Shown here one piece after another: positions 1-13,000 of a DNA stretch of 64,000 bases. Every line of letters starts with the position of its first letter. Positions within the stretch are counted from its first letter, which is position 1. The translations under genes and the position numbers were made by a program. The notes beneath the pieces were generated by a model. It was not told where the DNA came from, did not search any database, and saw only the letters and a program-made list of their open reading frames with translations. Source of the DNA: Heliocidaris erythrogramma. Lineage: Eukaryota > Echinodermata > Echinoidea > Camarodonta > Echinometridae. Location: positions 2,936,823 through 3,000,822 of the forward strand of contig CM046869.1 in the NCBI GenBank assembly GCA_025617745.1. The letters run 5' to 3'.

Positions 1-469
1 CCAAAGGTACAGGCAAAAAAATTTCGCCGGCCGGCGCGGTCGATCGCGCCCCATGCCTGGCTGATCCCGCATGATCAACAATTTTCATGTCAACGACAAC
101 GCGTACCGTAGACGTTTGGCCACACCACACATGCTGAAACATGGCATTTCCACTTCATTGCTTTTCATCATGTTTCATATCCACCACCTCAAAGATTAAT
201 GTAAATATCATATTATTTGATACCTTTATTCGCATAAAATTACAGAAGTTCTAATTTAATGTCTTAAATTTTTACTTACCACGCCATGCCTGTGCAGCAG
301 ATGATGGCTCTTGCACTACAGTTGCGTAATAAGCGATTTTTAAAAAGAATTTTCTAAAAGTCCAATCACTTAGACCAACTGGTCTAAGTGATAACCAGTA
401 TAACCAGTTCAATTGACCTCGGTATGTTACAAGATATGAAACTCTCGCAAATTTGTACATTTATTATGT

Positions 470-577
470 TGATATAATTATGTACACTAACTTACTGAAT
501 AATGTTCTACATAGTTATGTCAAATTTTGTTTATCTGTGGAAATGAAAATAAATTGAATTGAATTGAATTGAATTTC
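470..577 (+). mobile_element. LINE-like 3' tail ending in (GAATT)n
   Basis: ctgtggaaatgaaaataaat followed by (tgaat)n. Same ending as 18430-18482. Only the 3' end is recognisable; the region 1-470 before it has no coding signal. Confidence 0.6.
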
Positions 578-592
578 GTAATTGGCCCATGA

Positions 593-857
593 CACTATGA
601 ACACAATGACAAAGAGAGCGGACAAAATATACAGCTCCTCATTGTACCCTCCACAATTGCTCTGGTAGACAAAACAACATCCTTCATTACTATTATGTGA
701 AATAAGTAGAACAGGTGAATATGCATGTGACACCTGTTCTACATTTTTTTACATAATAGCAATGAAGGGATGTTCTTTTGTCTACCAGGGCAATTGTGGA
801 AGGTACAATGATGATCTGTATATTTTGTCCGCTTCTTTGTTCGCAATGTTCATAGTG
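593..857. mobile_element. Fold-back element, CACTATGAAC family, copy 1
   Basis: Starts CACTATGAACACAATGAC and ends AATGTTCATAGTG. The halves are inverted copies around tagaacaggtg. Same family as 20345-20610. Confidence 0.85.
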
Positions 858-1499
858 ATAGCAACCTACAAAATTCAAACTCTATGAAAGAAAGACATCA
901 TAGACCATGGTGACTAGAATAGCACGTCAATGAACACTTGGGAAAGCGCATTGTTTGCAAGTTGGCTATCATTTGGCTGACTGTCAAATACCAACCATCA
1001 ATGAACACTTTGTTGCTTTTCAGTGGATTTAATTTCAGTGGACTGAATATATGAATAATCATTACATTGTCGATGGCTTATCGCAGTGAATTTTAAACGA
1101 ACATGCCAGTTTATGTCAAATGACCTTTATCTGCTCATGCGCAAATCCTAATTATTAGCACCTAATTGTGCAGGTGCTATCACGGGACGTTGGTCAGCAC
1201 TTGAAGTGTAAAACGAGCATTCAGCACTTACTTTTAGCACTCAATTTTCTGCACTTTATCATCTCCCAGACGCAAATGGCACGTGAGGTGTTAAAAATAG
1301 CATGTCAAGTGCAAACTTCCAATTAGCACTCGTTTTTCAGCACTTCACTTTTTAGAGTGTACAGGCTACAATAGTTTCGACTCTTTAAAAAAAAAAGTTT
1401 ATCTTTAACACTCGGCAGTTCACTCTTGTCTATTAGAACCTTGTGATCTTCATGATCATCAACCAATCAGTCAAATAAGGACTCAGATGAAGCTCGTTA
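858..1499. other. Gene-less region
   Basis: No coding signal. Several 'agcact' and 'cagcacttc' motifs near 1195-1345 resemble the arm sequence of the element at 1500 and may be an older relative. Confidence 0.5.
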
Positions 1500-1629
1500 C
1501 ACTGTAAACACTGAAGTGCTGTATATAGCACTTTGAGGGCATGCATAGGGACTGCACTCAGAGTGCTATATCAGCACTTTCACGGGAGCTGGACCGGCTC
1601 CTTAAACTGCTAAACATTCATGATTTTGG

Positions 1630-1697
1630 CGAGCCTCGAACCAGGGTCCGCTGATCGAGAATTGCTGGCATTACCGCTAGACTAACTCACATCATAC
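1630..1697 (-). other. tRNA-like module, left arm
   Basis: The minus strand reads TTAGTCTAGCGGTAATGCC (A-box-like) and GGTTCGAGGCTCGCC (B-box-like). It is the inverted partner of 1801-1862. Confidence 0.6.
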
Positions 1698-1800
1698 GAT
1701 TTAGAGCAGATCATATTGTTACATAGTGAATTTACGACTCCACATAGTTCATGTTATCTACTTGACTCCCATTACTAAACTGGATTGCAAGAAGCATTCG

Positions 1801-1862
1801 TTAATCTATTGGTAACGTCAGCGCCTCTCAATCAGCGTAACCTGGTTCGAGGCTCGCCACGG
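1801..1862 (+). other. tRNA-like module, right arm
   Basis: The plus strand reads TTAATCTATTGGTAACGTC and GGTTCGAGGCTCGCC. Same B box as the left arm; the A box has diverged more. Confidence 0.6.
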
Positions 1863-1896
1863 TCACCTTTTTTTAAATGAATGTTTTGCAGTTTAA

Positions 1897-2800
1897 AGGA
1901 GAATTACGCTCAAAAATGAAGACGATAGTGTTCAAAGGTGTTATTTATTCCTACTTGTTAGACTATATGGCTTCGCGTCAAAATATACGAGATCGATACG
2001 AATCAAATTTTTCTGAGCAAAATTTACCATCTGCTAGCAATATGTATCGTCTGCTAGCAGCACATGGGGGCTGCCATTTTGTTTATGTGTACAAGAAGAT
2101 TTTCTTAATCCAAATGCTCAATTGCTTTTTTCAAAATTAAAAACCCATTTGAGATTAAAAATATAGAATAGATATGTCAATTTATTTTTAAACTGAAGAT
2201 TTCCTTATATATATTTCTGTTGAAAATCGATATTCGCTTAATAGAAATCTATTTTCTCGATACTGGACGTATGGGACGGAGCAAATTAATTCAAATTTTA
2301 TGGATGCTTCTTCCCTGAGCATCTATAGCGGCAAACTATGCATTCACCTGCTTTCGGATAATGGACTTGAAAAGTCAGAATGCATGCTGCATATATTATG
2401 TTCTGCTCTGTTTGGCAAACCCAAGAATATAGATTTTTGTTAAGCAAAACCAGACAATTTAAAAGTATCATTATAAAGATTTAATTTTTATAATACATGT
2501 AAACACCCACTTTATATTTTCTGTCACATATGGGATTTTAGGTAATGAAGAAAATCAATTTAGGATTTGGATTCAAAATATCTTCCTGACTGGAACATTT
2601 CTCAATGGTTCATGTACAACTCCAAATCAGCAAGAAAATGGCAGCCCCCATGTAAATGAGTGGGAGACGATACCGGGTGTTGGAATATCTTTATTTATAC
2701 CCTTTTCTGATATCTTATTAGAAAATGATTTAGGCCAATAAGTAGGAATATATTACACCTTCCAATATAAGTAAATTTGTAATCAGGGCTTAATTCTCCT
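1897..2800. mobile_element. TTAA-flanked MITE, copy 1
   Basis: About 904 bp, AGGAGAATTA...TAATTCTCCT, with TTAA on both sides. Nearly identical to 50473-51374. The other arm of the host fold-back element shows the unoccupied site (ggctccTTAAactgc at about 1596-1610). Confidence 0.88.
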
Positions 2801-2934
2801 TTAAGGAGCCGGTCCAGCTCCCGTGAAAGTGCTGAAATAGCACGCTGTGTGCATTACAATAGCACTCTTGAGTGCAGTCCCTATGCATGCCCTTAAAGTG
2901 CTATATACAGCACTTCAGTTTTTACAGTGTACAG

Positions 2935-5150
2935 GAATCAAGCTCCTCTCCAATACTTTCAGGAGCAGCCATTTCTGAATTTGAACCATCACGATCACGA
3001 TTACACAGAGTGAAAATTGCTTTCAGAGTGTCCTGTCTAAATGTTCATGCCATCTATTGCATTTTGTAAACGTTTTGTAAACATTAAACAAAGAAATGAG
3101 GACATGCTGGCTTTGCCTGACATAGCTTTGTGCCCTTGTCATTGCTTATGCACCTGACGGTGCTCCGAGGCATCTGATTATGATACTGCGCACATCTCGA
3201 TATCCCAACTAATCATTGTCTGAACCATAAGCATGAGCTCAAGTATTTGCCCAGGCATCAATTCTCAAGTCAAGCAAAAAGGTGGGTCATAGCAAAAGAG
3301 TTTAAATACGAAGAGTGCTCAGTGCCGAAATAAAGCACGCGTATATATTGTGGTACATGTCGATCGGCCCAGAGGGAAAGGTTATAGTCTTAATCAAGAT
3401 GTTTTTATTTTTTACTTTCTTTATTTTTTTCTTCTTTTTCTGGACAGCGCTTTTGCCTTTTGGTAAAGCCCTAACTAAAGGGCATAATCTTGATATTGTC
3501 CCTTCAAATACAAACTTATGTCCCAAAACAGATAGGAATCAACTCTAACTGCACCAGGGAGGAGAGGGAGAGAGTTGGGAGGGGGTCCTCGGACTAGATG
3601 TTTGTATTTTTGTTAAAGTTATTTGCTATGAAATTTCTATTAATATTTATGTGATGATGGGGTGGGGGGGGGGGTCCAAACATGTTCCCTGATATTAAGC
3701 TCTATATGAGCAAACACTGCGATATTTGACGGGAATGTCGAGAAAAGTTATTTAAAAATAATAATGTGCTATCTTTATTTTTCTATTAAATCAGAATATT
3801 TCATTTGATATGATTTATGGAAGTTATAGGGATTATAGACCTGCAATGTAATTTTATTAGCCTTATTCTTTTTAAATTCAAGACAGAAAAAGGCTTTAAT
3901 AAAATGAGATTGCGTGCGAGCAATTCCTTATATAAATATAAAGATTACATTAAGAGTGGCGTATCCAAGATTATCCAGGAATGTACATGCCCCTATGTGC
4001 CAGCCAAAACAAAATATGGCATAATATGAAAGGAAATGTGTACCCCCCGCACAGAAAGTATATAACCAACCAATATAACCAACTTACGGTATAGGGGCTT
4101 GCTCCGAAGCCATCACCAACGCAATAGGGCCTTTACCGATTGTACGAAAAGGGGGATGGCCTTTTGAATTGAATTAACTAGTAACCAACAATATAGCAGC
4201 TGATGATATAATTTATTTATTACCAGTCCTATTCTGTCTTTGTAGGAATATCCCATTACTTTTGCCCCCATCTCTCTTTGTCTCCCCCCTACCCCTCTAT
4301 TTTTCTCATACTCTCTTTTCTCTCTTACAACAGATCTGTAAAAAATGACTCCAATAGAATTGAGGAAAAAATAATGATCTCTTATTTTTTTAATTTGTGT
4401 TTTTATTAGGAAATCAACAAAAATCACAACAATTACAAGTGATTTACATGATTAAAAACAAAATCACTGAGCAAAAAAAAAAAAAAAAAAAAAAAAACCA
4501 ACAAAAACAAAATAAAGCAACTGGAACAAATAAAAAAAAAAAAAACTGGACTAATAATATCTGATACCCTACACCCCTCCTTTGACAGCCCTGCAATCAC
4601 ACACACACACACACACTACATTGTCGGTCTCTCGGTACCAAAGACAACCAAACAACGAACAGAAAGCAAAAAAACCTTGATGAGCCAAGTTTTGGCAAAC
4701 TGACATATCATCGGCAAAGCCAACGGCAACGCCACCACCTCGATCGGGATCGCAGAGGGGTAGACCAAGCCTAGATAGTGCTAGACACATTATCATGTCC
4801 ATGCACCTATTCCGCTCAGCTATTCCATGCTGCTTGCATGAACATCAGCCATTAGGCTAGGCGTAATGCGGTGATAGAACATTGATTATACGAATTTATG
4901 AATTAAACACATTGAATTTTGCCTCTGGTACATTAGAAATATAGTAGTGAACTGGAATTTAGTTAGATTTTCTTCTAACCGGCTAGGCTGGGTTTGCTTT
5001 CGGGCGGACGTACGTCTGCTACATGGTCGTCTGCTAGTGCACGATCTAATTGGATGTCGTCACTCACGTGATCGGTACACGCCCATTTACATTAGGTCAT
5101 CAATAACAAATTGGAATGCACGTGTAGTATGGCAAATTATTTTTTTTGGT
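2935..5150. other. Gene-less region
   Basis: G-run at 3659-3674, A-rich tract 4472-4545, CA microsatellite 4599-4617. No supported gene. Confidence 0.55.
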
Positions 5151-5152
5151 CG

Positions 5153-6290
5153 AAAGCATGCATATTCCCGGGGATTTATGGGGGGTTTATTGGACTCATC
5201 GATCCTCAATTATACCCTTTCAGGGCTTTAAATTTCATGTAAATCACATTTTTCATAATTTCAAATAAATACTAGGGGAATTAAAATCATTTCAAAACCC
5301 CCGTTTTCATGTGTTAGCCTATGGGAGCTGGAAGGCCAAAAGCATGCATATTCCCGGGGATTTATGGGGGGTTTACTGGACTCACCAAGCCTTCATTATA
5401 CCTTATTAGAGCTTCAAATTTCATGCAAATTAAATTTTTTACATTTTCAAAGAAAAATTATGGGAATTATAATCACCCTAAAATTCCTTGTTTTTGCGTG
5501 TTAACCTATGGCAGGCGAGACGTTTTTGGTCAAAAGCATGCATATTCCCGGGGATTTATGGGGGGTTTACTGGACTCATCAAGCCTTAATTATACCTTTT
5601 CAGAGCTTTAAATTTTATGTAAATCACGTTTTTTATATTTTCAAATAAAAATTATGGGAATTATAATCATCCTAAAATTCCTTGTTTTCGCGTGTAAACC
5701 TATGGCAGGAGAGACTTTTTTGGGGTAAAAAGCATGCATATTCCCGGGGATTTATGCGGGGTCTATTCAACTAGTTGAGTCTTAATTATACATTTTCAGA
5801 GCTTTAAATTTTATTCAAGGCACATTTTTCAAAATTTTGATTTAATTCTGCGGGAATTATAATCATTCAAAAATTCCCGTTTTTGCGTGTTAACCTATGG
5901 CAGATGGAAGGCCAAAAGCATGCATATTCCCGGGGATTTATGCGGGGTCCCTTGCACCTTTTGAGCCTTCATTAAGCCTTTTCAGAGTCTCAAATTACAT
6001 GTAAGCCACATTTGCACTAAATTCAAGGTAATACTAGAGGAACTATAATCATTTTTAAAATCCATGTTTTCACGTGTTAACCCTATGGCAGATGACTCTG
6101 TCAAAAAGCAGGCATGATCCAACGGATTCATATCGGCATTTATTGACAAAAAAGGTTCAAGAAATATTTTTTCAACTATCGATCCTTTTTCTCGTGCAAA
6201 AATCAGACTTGAAAAAGATAGAGTAAGATATGAAATATCAAGAAAAAGTGAGACATATTTTCACGTGTTATACCTATGGAGAACGTATTT
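5153..6290. repeat. ~190-bp tandem satellite, about six copies
   Basis: Each unit starts aaagcatgcatattcccggg then gatttatgggg, and ends near gcgtgttaacctatggcag. Unit starts are at 5153, 5339, 5533, 5729, 5915 and 6106, giving periods of 186-196 bp. The last unit is strongly diverged. Short open frames repeat in phase but are not conserved as protein. Confidence 0.92.
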
Positions 6291-6294
6291 TTCC

Positions 6295-6915
6295 GAGTCT
6301 GTTTTTAACACAGCAAAGTATGCCTCCAAAATGTACTACGGAAGTAGGTCAGAGTAATCTGTCTTGATACTATTTAAAGTCTTTGGTCATAGCTATTGCT
6401 TGAGCATTTGCTTGAGCGCAAGGTTTTACTAGGTAGTATTTGCTTCCAAGCAAATGCCAGGTTTATAAGGCCCATTGAGTAATCGAAGTTGATAATATGA
6501 GCAAATGAAACGTAGTTGTTTATGCAATATTATGTACATAATCATAACTGTAATTTGGACGTAGCAAAAGAACTCTGTCCATCAGGATGGTAATTGCAAA
6601 TGATTATCAGATATTCTAAGGACATTTTGAGCATAATTATATATCCATGGCATGGCTTCTGGCGTGATTTAATGTGTGCTAAAATGATTACGCAACTGAT
6701 ATATATTCAAGTGATCCACTTGCCAGTGCCCTCCCTCGCTCCCGCCCCAAATGTATTTCTTGGTCAGTGCCATTACCTTCCTGTAATGTATAGCTATATT
6801 TAAATGAGATTTATTTCATTCAGTTTATGACCACTAAAACTCTAAAGTTGTGGACCGCTGATTTATTCATTTATTGAATATTGAATTTATTAAATCTTGA
6901 AAAACAGGGCGGAAT
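6295..6915. other. Gene-less segment
   Basis: No coding signal. The cytoplasmic exon of the Ig receptor was looked for here and not found. Confidence 0.45.
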
Positions 6916-6920
6916 CTTAC

Positions 6921-7040
6921 TTGTATTGCGATTCTGTTTCCGTCTATATATCCACCATAAACAGCAAACTACGATGAGCACGAAAATGACAGCAACTATG
7001 ACACCCACAATGATGTTCCTGGGACTGGTCCGAGCAGGAT
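6921..7040 (-). CDS. Transmembrane exon (Ig receptor)
   Basis: 40 residues, phase 1-1, acceptor ttcccttgtag, donor gtaaga. DPARTSPRN is followed by the helix IIVGVIVAVIFVLIVVCCLW and the basic stop-transfer WIYRRKQNRN. Strand and phase fit the Ig exons. It could belong to another gene. Confidence 0.75.
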
Positions 7041-10000
7041 CTACAAGGGAAGAAAAAACATTAGGGTCCGTATTCACAAAGGAGGTTTAAACCATGGGTA
7101 CGGGTAAGATCGTCGCCGCCGCCGCCGCTGGGCTACATTTGCTTGCACAATACAGCACGCGCAGACCGGCCCCTATTCTCCGGGTTTGCCTAATAATATC
7201 GTCTAAGTTAGATCAAAATAGGTCTAACTTAGGCCTAACATTAACAAAGTTAGGCCCTAACGTTAACCATAATGATAATTGTACAATGTATTTGTAACTT
7301 GTAACTTTTCACAAACTTGAGACAAGGTCAAACTCAAAGGCAAGCATGATGATGTTTTATTTTTTTTTAATTTCAACTTTCAAGAGAGAGAGAGAGAGAG
7401 GGAGAGGGGTTCATATTTAGTCTTGATTCTACTATTGGTAGACCAGAATCAAAGCACTTTTAATGAGAGGTAATAATACATCTCCACAGAGTAATATATC
7501 ATATGGATGGTCTTTGTTTCACTCAGTGACTTTCAGTAATCACATTCATTAGTCTCATGTTGACTTTGATTGCCCTCAGATAAAATTGGCAAGGAACTTA
7601 CTTGTGGCTGATCTACTTGAAGATCTAATAGAGCCTAATATTATTAGAGGTCTACATAACTCAACAACTGTTGGAGGTGCCGGATGAAGCGGAAAGTCCT
7701 ACTATAAAAGACTGATGAGACGTGAGAAATAAACAGGTAGGTCTAGACCTAACTAGTTGGACCTAGACTTAATACCAAGGAGTTACCACAGGGTATTACA
7801 GCTAAAAATTATAGGTCTGGTAATGGTAGTGGATCCAGAATCGGTTTACTTGGGGGGGGGGGGAGTTTTTAGTTTACATTGTCCAACCAAAACAGCAACA
7901 ACAACAAAAGAATTCTGAGAGAATGGACATTTCATTTGTCCTTTTCCTTTATCCACCACTGAGATCTGTTTTCTTCAGTGTAATAATAAATTAGCTGTTT
8001 TAGTGTCTTTAAAAATCAATTATGAGATCTTTAGGGAATGTTCAGTGTGATGTCAGTATAAATAGAATTTTTAGTCCCCCTTAATTATTATATTAAACAT
8101 TTCATTAATTAATGCAAACAGAAACAAAACAAAATAAGATGGGTGAATACATTACACTTTTATTAAAATCCACAAATATTTTAGGATGGATGGATAGGGT
8201 ACATGCAGTTAGTATTTATCCTAATTGAAAAGATCACGAGGGTGAGGATGAGCGTATCTCATTTTTTTTCTTAATACATAATAATGCTTCTCTACACGAC
8301 TCTCCTTCATCTATTTTACAGATGATGATGAAGAAGAAGGCTTACCGCTGAGAATGAAGACACATTCTGAGAGGAACAAATAAATACTTAGCTGCTCCAG
8401 TTGTGCATGGTAGGTCTATGCTGTAAGAGTAGGGGTGTCGATCCGTTTTTGGATTGGGGGGGGGGGGGCAAAACAGCCTAATAGTACTCTATATGATTTT
8501 TTCAACGCCTCTTAATTACCAGCTTATCCACGGTTACGGGGGGGGGGGGGGCAAAATGATTTATTTGCCCTCTCAATATTATCGGGGGGGGGGGAAACTA
8601 CCATTGCATAATCGACGCCCCTGGTTGTTATTAGTACCTCAATACAATCTAGGTACACATTTTTTTCACATAAACATGTATACCAACTGAATTTTCTTGA
8701 GACTTTACTAATTTGGTTGCTTTTGAATAGCCTTGAAAATTTTATGTGTCCAACTTTTTTCCTCTTTAAATACTTTTGAGAATTCACACTTATTATTCCA
8801 TTTCATATAAAGAGTTGATGCTAACTGTTAATACGAAGCTCAAAGTTTCAGGGTTTTATTTTAATTCTAATTTTTGCTTGTTTAATTATCAAATACACAA
8901 TGGATGCTATTTTCTAAAATCTTTCCTCTTTTCTTTCGACAGATATGGATTTCTACTTCAGCTCTTCTGTGAAATAGCCCCCTGCTTTGATCAACATGTA
9001 TCTCTTCTGGGTCCGCTCGCTATTCAAAAGGACAGCTATTCATAGAAAACCACTATATTCATTTAACACACGTTATGAATAGCAGTTCTTATGAATAGTT
9101 ATGAATAATGGTAATTTGTCTATTTAGAAGGACCGCTATTCATTTAGTCACGCATTATGAATAAGCGGTCCTTATGAATAGCGAGGTTACCCCATTTCTT
9201 CATATTAAAATCATATCTGGATTCAAGTATAATATGCATGTTGAGGTGTCGTGGTCTAGTGTATACGTCACCAGACTGTGGATCATATGGTTCACGGTTC
9301 GAATCCTGCCGCAGCGCTAATGGCAAAACAGTCATCTACATTTGTCACTCTCCACCCAGGTGAAGTAAATGGGTACCGGTTGGGAGAAATTGCTTAAATG
9401 CCTTAGCGCCTTTCATGGCGGCTCGGCTAAAGCTGCGGTAATTAAAGGGCAGAGAGTATATTTGTATAGTAGTTGCGCTATATAAATGGACATACATGTA
9501 TATTATTATAATTAGAATGACTGAACAGGAGTTTAAAGTTCTTCAATTATATCTTGACCATTTTACCCACCCCCTCCCCATTTCAAATGTTGTAGTCACA
9601 TGCAGCCATTTTGTTATAGTAGCTCGTTATTGTGAGGAGGTCTTCCTCTTCTGTGTGGCCTATATAGTGAGATTACAGGGCCCCTAAATGATATTAAGAT
9701 AAGCACTGCCAGGGCCACTCCTTTATTAAATCTGCCCGCAGTGTATCACAAACTAATAATAATCTTATCTGATTCTATGAATCTATAAATTATTAAGTAA
9801 ATTATTATTTTATTCATTATCTACTGAGAAAATCCATACTTTTCAACACTTCATTTGACTTGAAACTATCTAATTAGATCTCTATGTGTGTTCCTCCTGC
9901 CCCTTTTTTATAGTTAGATTTATAATAATAGTAACATGCAATATACATGTACCAACCTAAAAGGAGATGGATCATTTAAAGAGTTCTTAGACCTGTCAAA

Positions 10001-13000
10001 ATTATCTTTGTTTTTTAGGAGTAAAATTGTTGTCATTGGTGTGTGTTGAACAGAAATTAGATGGTCATTTATTTCTTATGTCATTTCTTCTTTGTAGGGG
10101 TGTAGTGGGTAAATAATCTTTAAATTGTAATTCAAATAATTTACTTCTTGGAAAGGGATTAAAATTATAATAACGTATGATTCATTTAGATTAAAATTCT
10201 TTTTTTTTAAATGCATGTACATAATTTGTACAGAATATTATTTGACATTGACAAGTCGGCTGTGATGGAACTATATTGTATTGTAGTATCAGTGCAAAAA
10301 GTGTATGACTGCAGATGAATTATACAAATTATGTTGGATTTTTTAAAGGAGAAGAAGTAAACGTGTATTTAAGAAGTAAGACAATGTCTAAACTTCTCTA
10401 AAAACTGTCCCTATTTCTGCATGCAAGAAAATATTCATTAAAAAGTAAAAAAAATATAAACGTATTTCTGTAATCGACGTGTATAAACTATTAAAAAGTA
10501 AAAAAATATAAACGTATTTCTGAATCGACGTGTATAAACTATTGTACCTTAAATCTTGATTGTGAGAAAGATATACATGTAATTGAAAATTATTCTGTGA
10601 ACATGATAAAGGTCCTTTCACATTATATCAATGAAATGAACCATGTAGGGGAGGGGTGAATGAACCAGGACGTGTGATCAAGGTGTATGTATGAGATAGA
10701 GAGGGAAGACAAAAAAGATGAGAAAAGGCGAAACTGAGAAGATATGGTGAAAAGGAAAGAGAGAAGGGGCGGATCCAGGGGGGCACTTCCGGCCCCTGCC
10801 CCCCCCCCCCCTTTGGAAGAAAAGTATGCATTTTGTGCCCCCATTTAGAATGAAGACCTTTTTTCTTTTCTTTTTTTGTGTTGCTTGTCAGCAAATTATG
10901 GAGCGGAAACTGGACCCCAATAACGCCCCCCCCCCCCACTGAGCAAATTTTGAAGGTCTGGCGAAATTTTGTTGTTGTTGACAAACGTCCCCCCCCCCAA
11001 GCGACATTTCGAGAAGCTGGCGAGACCAACAAAATACGCGTCTACCTTGACAAACCTTCATTTGTGTGCCCCCTCTTATACTCAATCCTGGATCCGCCCC
11101 TGGGTGAGGTCTGTTTGTTTGTTTGTATTTATTTCCGTATTAAGAAAACCACATACATTTCATAAAATACAACGTATACATGAGCTTAAAAAACGGAGGA
11201 TGACCTAAATTCAGCAGTATTTTACAAAATGCTGCTGTTCTTCCTTGGGGTCTGAATAGAAGTGGTGGCGATGTCAAATTAAATTTAGCTTAACCCCTCC
11301 TCTAAAAATAATAACAATGAAATAGGTTAATAAATGAATATATACATACATAAATACACACCTAATATTAATAATATTGATTATTAATTAATTAAAAAAA
11401 AACTAAATATTTGAATAAATGAATAAAAAATAATACAAAAAATAAATCATGAATAACCAAAAATTAATGAATAGAATTTAATTTCAGCAGTACGCCCGCA
11501 GCGTGAGAGAGGTTACCCCTATCCCGAAATGCATTGCGAGTGGTCACAAAATCAGCTTGCCGAAAACGTCATGAATTTAGCACACTAGTACAATCACTGA
11601 TCACAAAGGTGCCTATTTACGATAAGATTATAGATTATAGAAATAAAATTTACACGGTATCATGAATAGAATAATTTTTTTTTTTGAAATCTGCATCTAT
11701 TCATAGTATCTCCTTTTGTCTTCATGTCGCTATCAATCCGTCATTGTATTACTTCGATTTATGGTTTTGTTGGCATGCCTACCAAAATGTGCGCGCACTT
11801 CAACTGCATGCGCGTACGAAGTGAACCTTCCTCATAGCAATACTGCACAAAGAGATTCGATCATACACAGTATGCCCTCCGAAGGAGGGCTAGAGGGCCA
11901 ACTAAAATCTGACCTTTGACATTCCATAGGCATTGCATTGGATGCATTGTGGGAGCTTTGGCCAATTTGAACAGTGAGCTAGGAGGGTCAATTTCAATAA
12001 ATGTTTATTCATGAGGAATGACGTCAAAAACTCGTTAAAAACTGTTCGATGATTGGTTAGTTGCTCATATTAACATAATGTTTTATGTATAAGATCATAC
12101 ATAATTCAATTTTTTCATTCCCACAATTCCCTACGATTTGGACACGAAATAGGGAAAATGGCGGCCGTACGGGTAGTGCTACTTTTGTGCCATTTCAACA
12201 CAAATCTCAAAAAAACTTCGCTTTTGAGAAATGTTTGTTTTAGAAGGAGTTTGTCTAGTAAATCTCACGAAAGCAGAAAAATTCTCCGGGGACATTCCTA
12301 TCAACGTAATGGCGTATGATACCATGAAATGTAAGTAAATATGAATTTTGTTTAACGTTCCTCTTAATAATTGGGATGTGTTCGTCGTGGCTGCTAGTGA
12401 GTTCACTGTACAAAACGTATTATCCCACATCCCACCCAGTCCACCTCTCTTGCATTACAAAACATCTTTGATTGAACTCTAAAACGGTCATTTTAAATAG
12501 TCAACTGGTAATGCTTTTGGAAAAGATCAGAAATTTTCCGAAGATCTGTATATTATGACAGTGCTCAAGCCTAAAAAGTAAAGCGCATGGCATCATTACC
12601 AACAATCTGCGGTAGATGTTGACCTGTTCAAAATTAATCATGACGCTGAATGCACAAGATCCTCACTCTGGGGAGCTGGGCCGCGCCGGGTAAGATCTTG
12701 CCTAGCAGTCTGTTAGTTTTTGGTGCGCCGATCCTGGCCGGCTAACTGCACTTTGCCTACGATGGCAAAAGTTGCAGGTGCCCTGCATCTATGCCTACCA
12801 TAGACCCTCTCCTTGAATTTTAAGATCAACTTAGAATTTGAATGACAATCTTAAATCATGCTGGACGAGTTTACAATGTTCTTTATTATATAAAACATAA
12901 TGCTGCTTCTGAGAGCTGTCTCAATTTCTTTTGTGTGTCTGTAGTGACAACCATGACGAGTCACCACTGTCACTGAAACGAGAGTAGTATGCGAGTATAA

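Larger units (their letters stand above)
1500..2929. mobile_element. Fold-back element, CACTGTAAA family, with tRNA-like modules in both arms
   Basis: Ends CACTGTAAACACTGAAGTGC and its complement, flanked by TA. The two ~300-bp arms (1500-1790, and 1790-1896 plus 2801-2929) are inverted copies through ggagctggaccggctcctta, then a tRNA-like segment, then a short centre. The right arm is split by the TTAA MITE 1897-2800. Tc1/mariner-type by TA target and end sequence; no transposase. Confidence 0.8.

Noticed and set aside
1877-2140. 87-residue frame repeated at 50504-50716
   Set aside because: Both lie inside the TTAA MITE and differ in length and ending; not a transposase.
3302-3526. Minus-strand frame as the missing cytoplasmic exon of the Ig receptor
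   Set aside because: No suitable acceptor and phase, and the Lys run comes from a T-rich tract.
4569-4802. Minus-strand frame with GFADDM, resembling the RT YADD motif
   Set aside because: No other reverse transcriptase motif is near; a chance match.
5153-5611. Repeated open frames with KHAYSRGFMGGLLDSS
   Set aside because: They only repeat because the DNA is a satellite; they have no start context and stops recur in other units.
7200-7275. ttaggc/cctaac motifs resembling telomere repeats
   Set aside because: Not in tandem and mostly imperfect palindromes; better explained as a MITE fragment.
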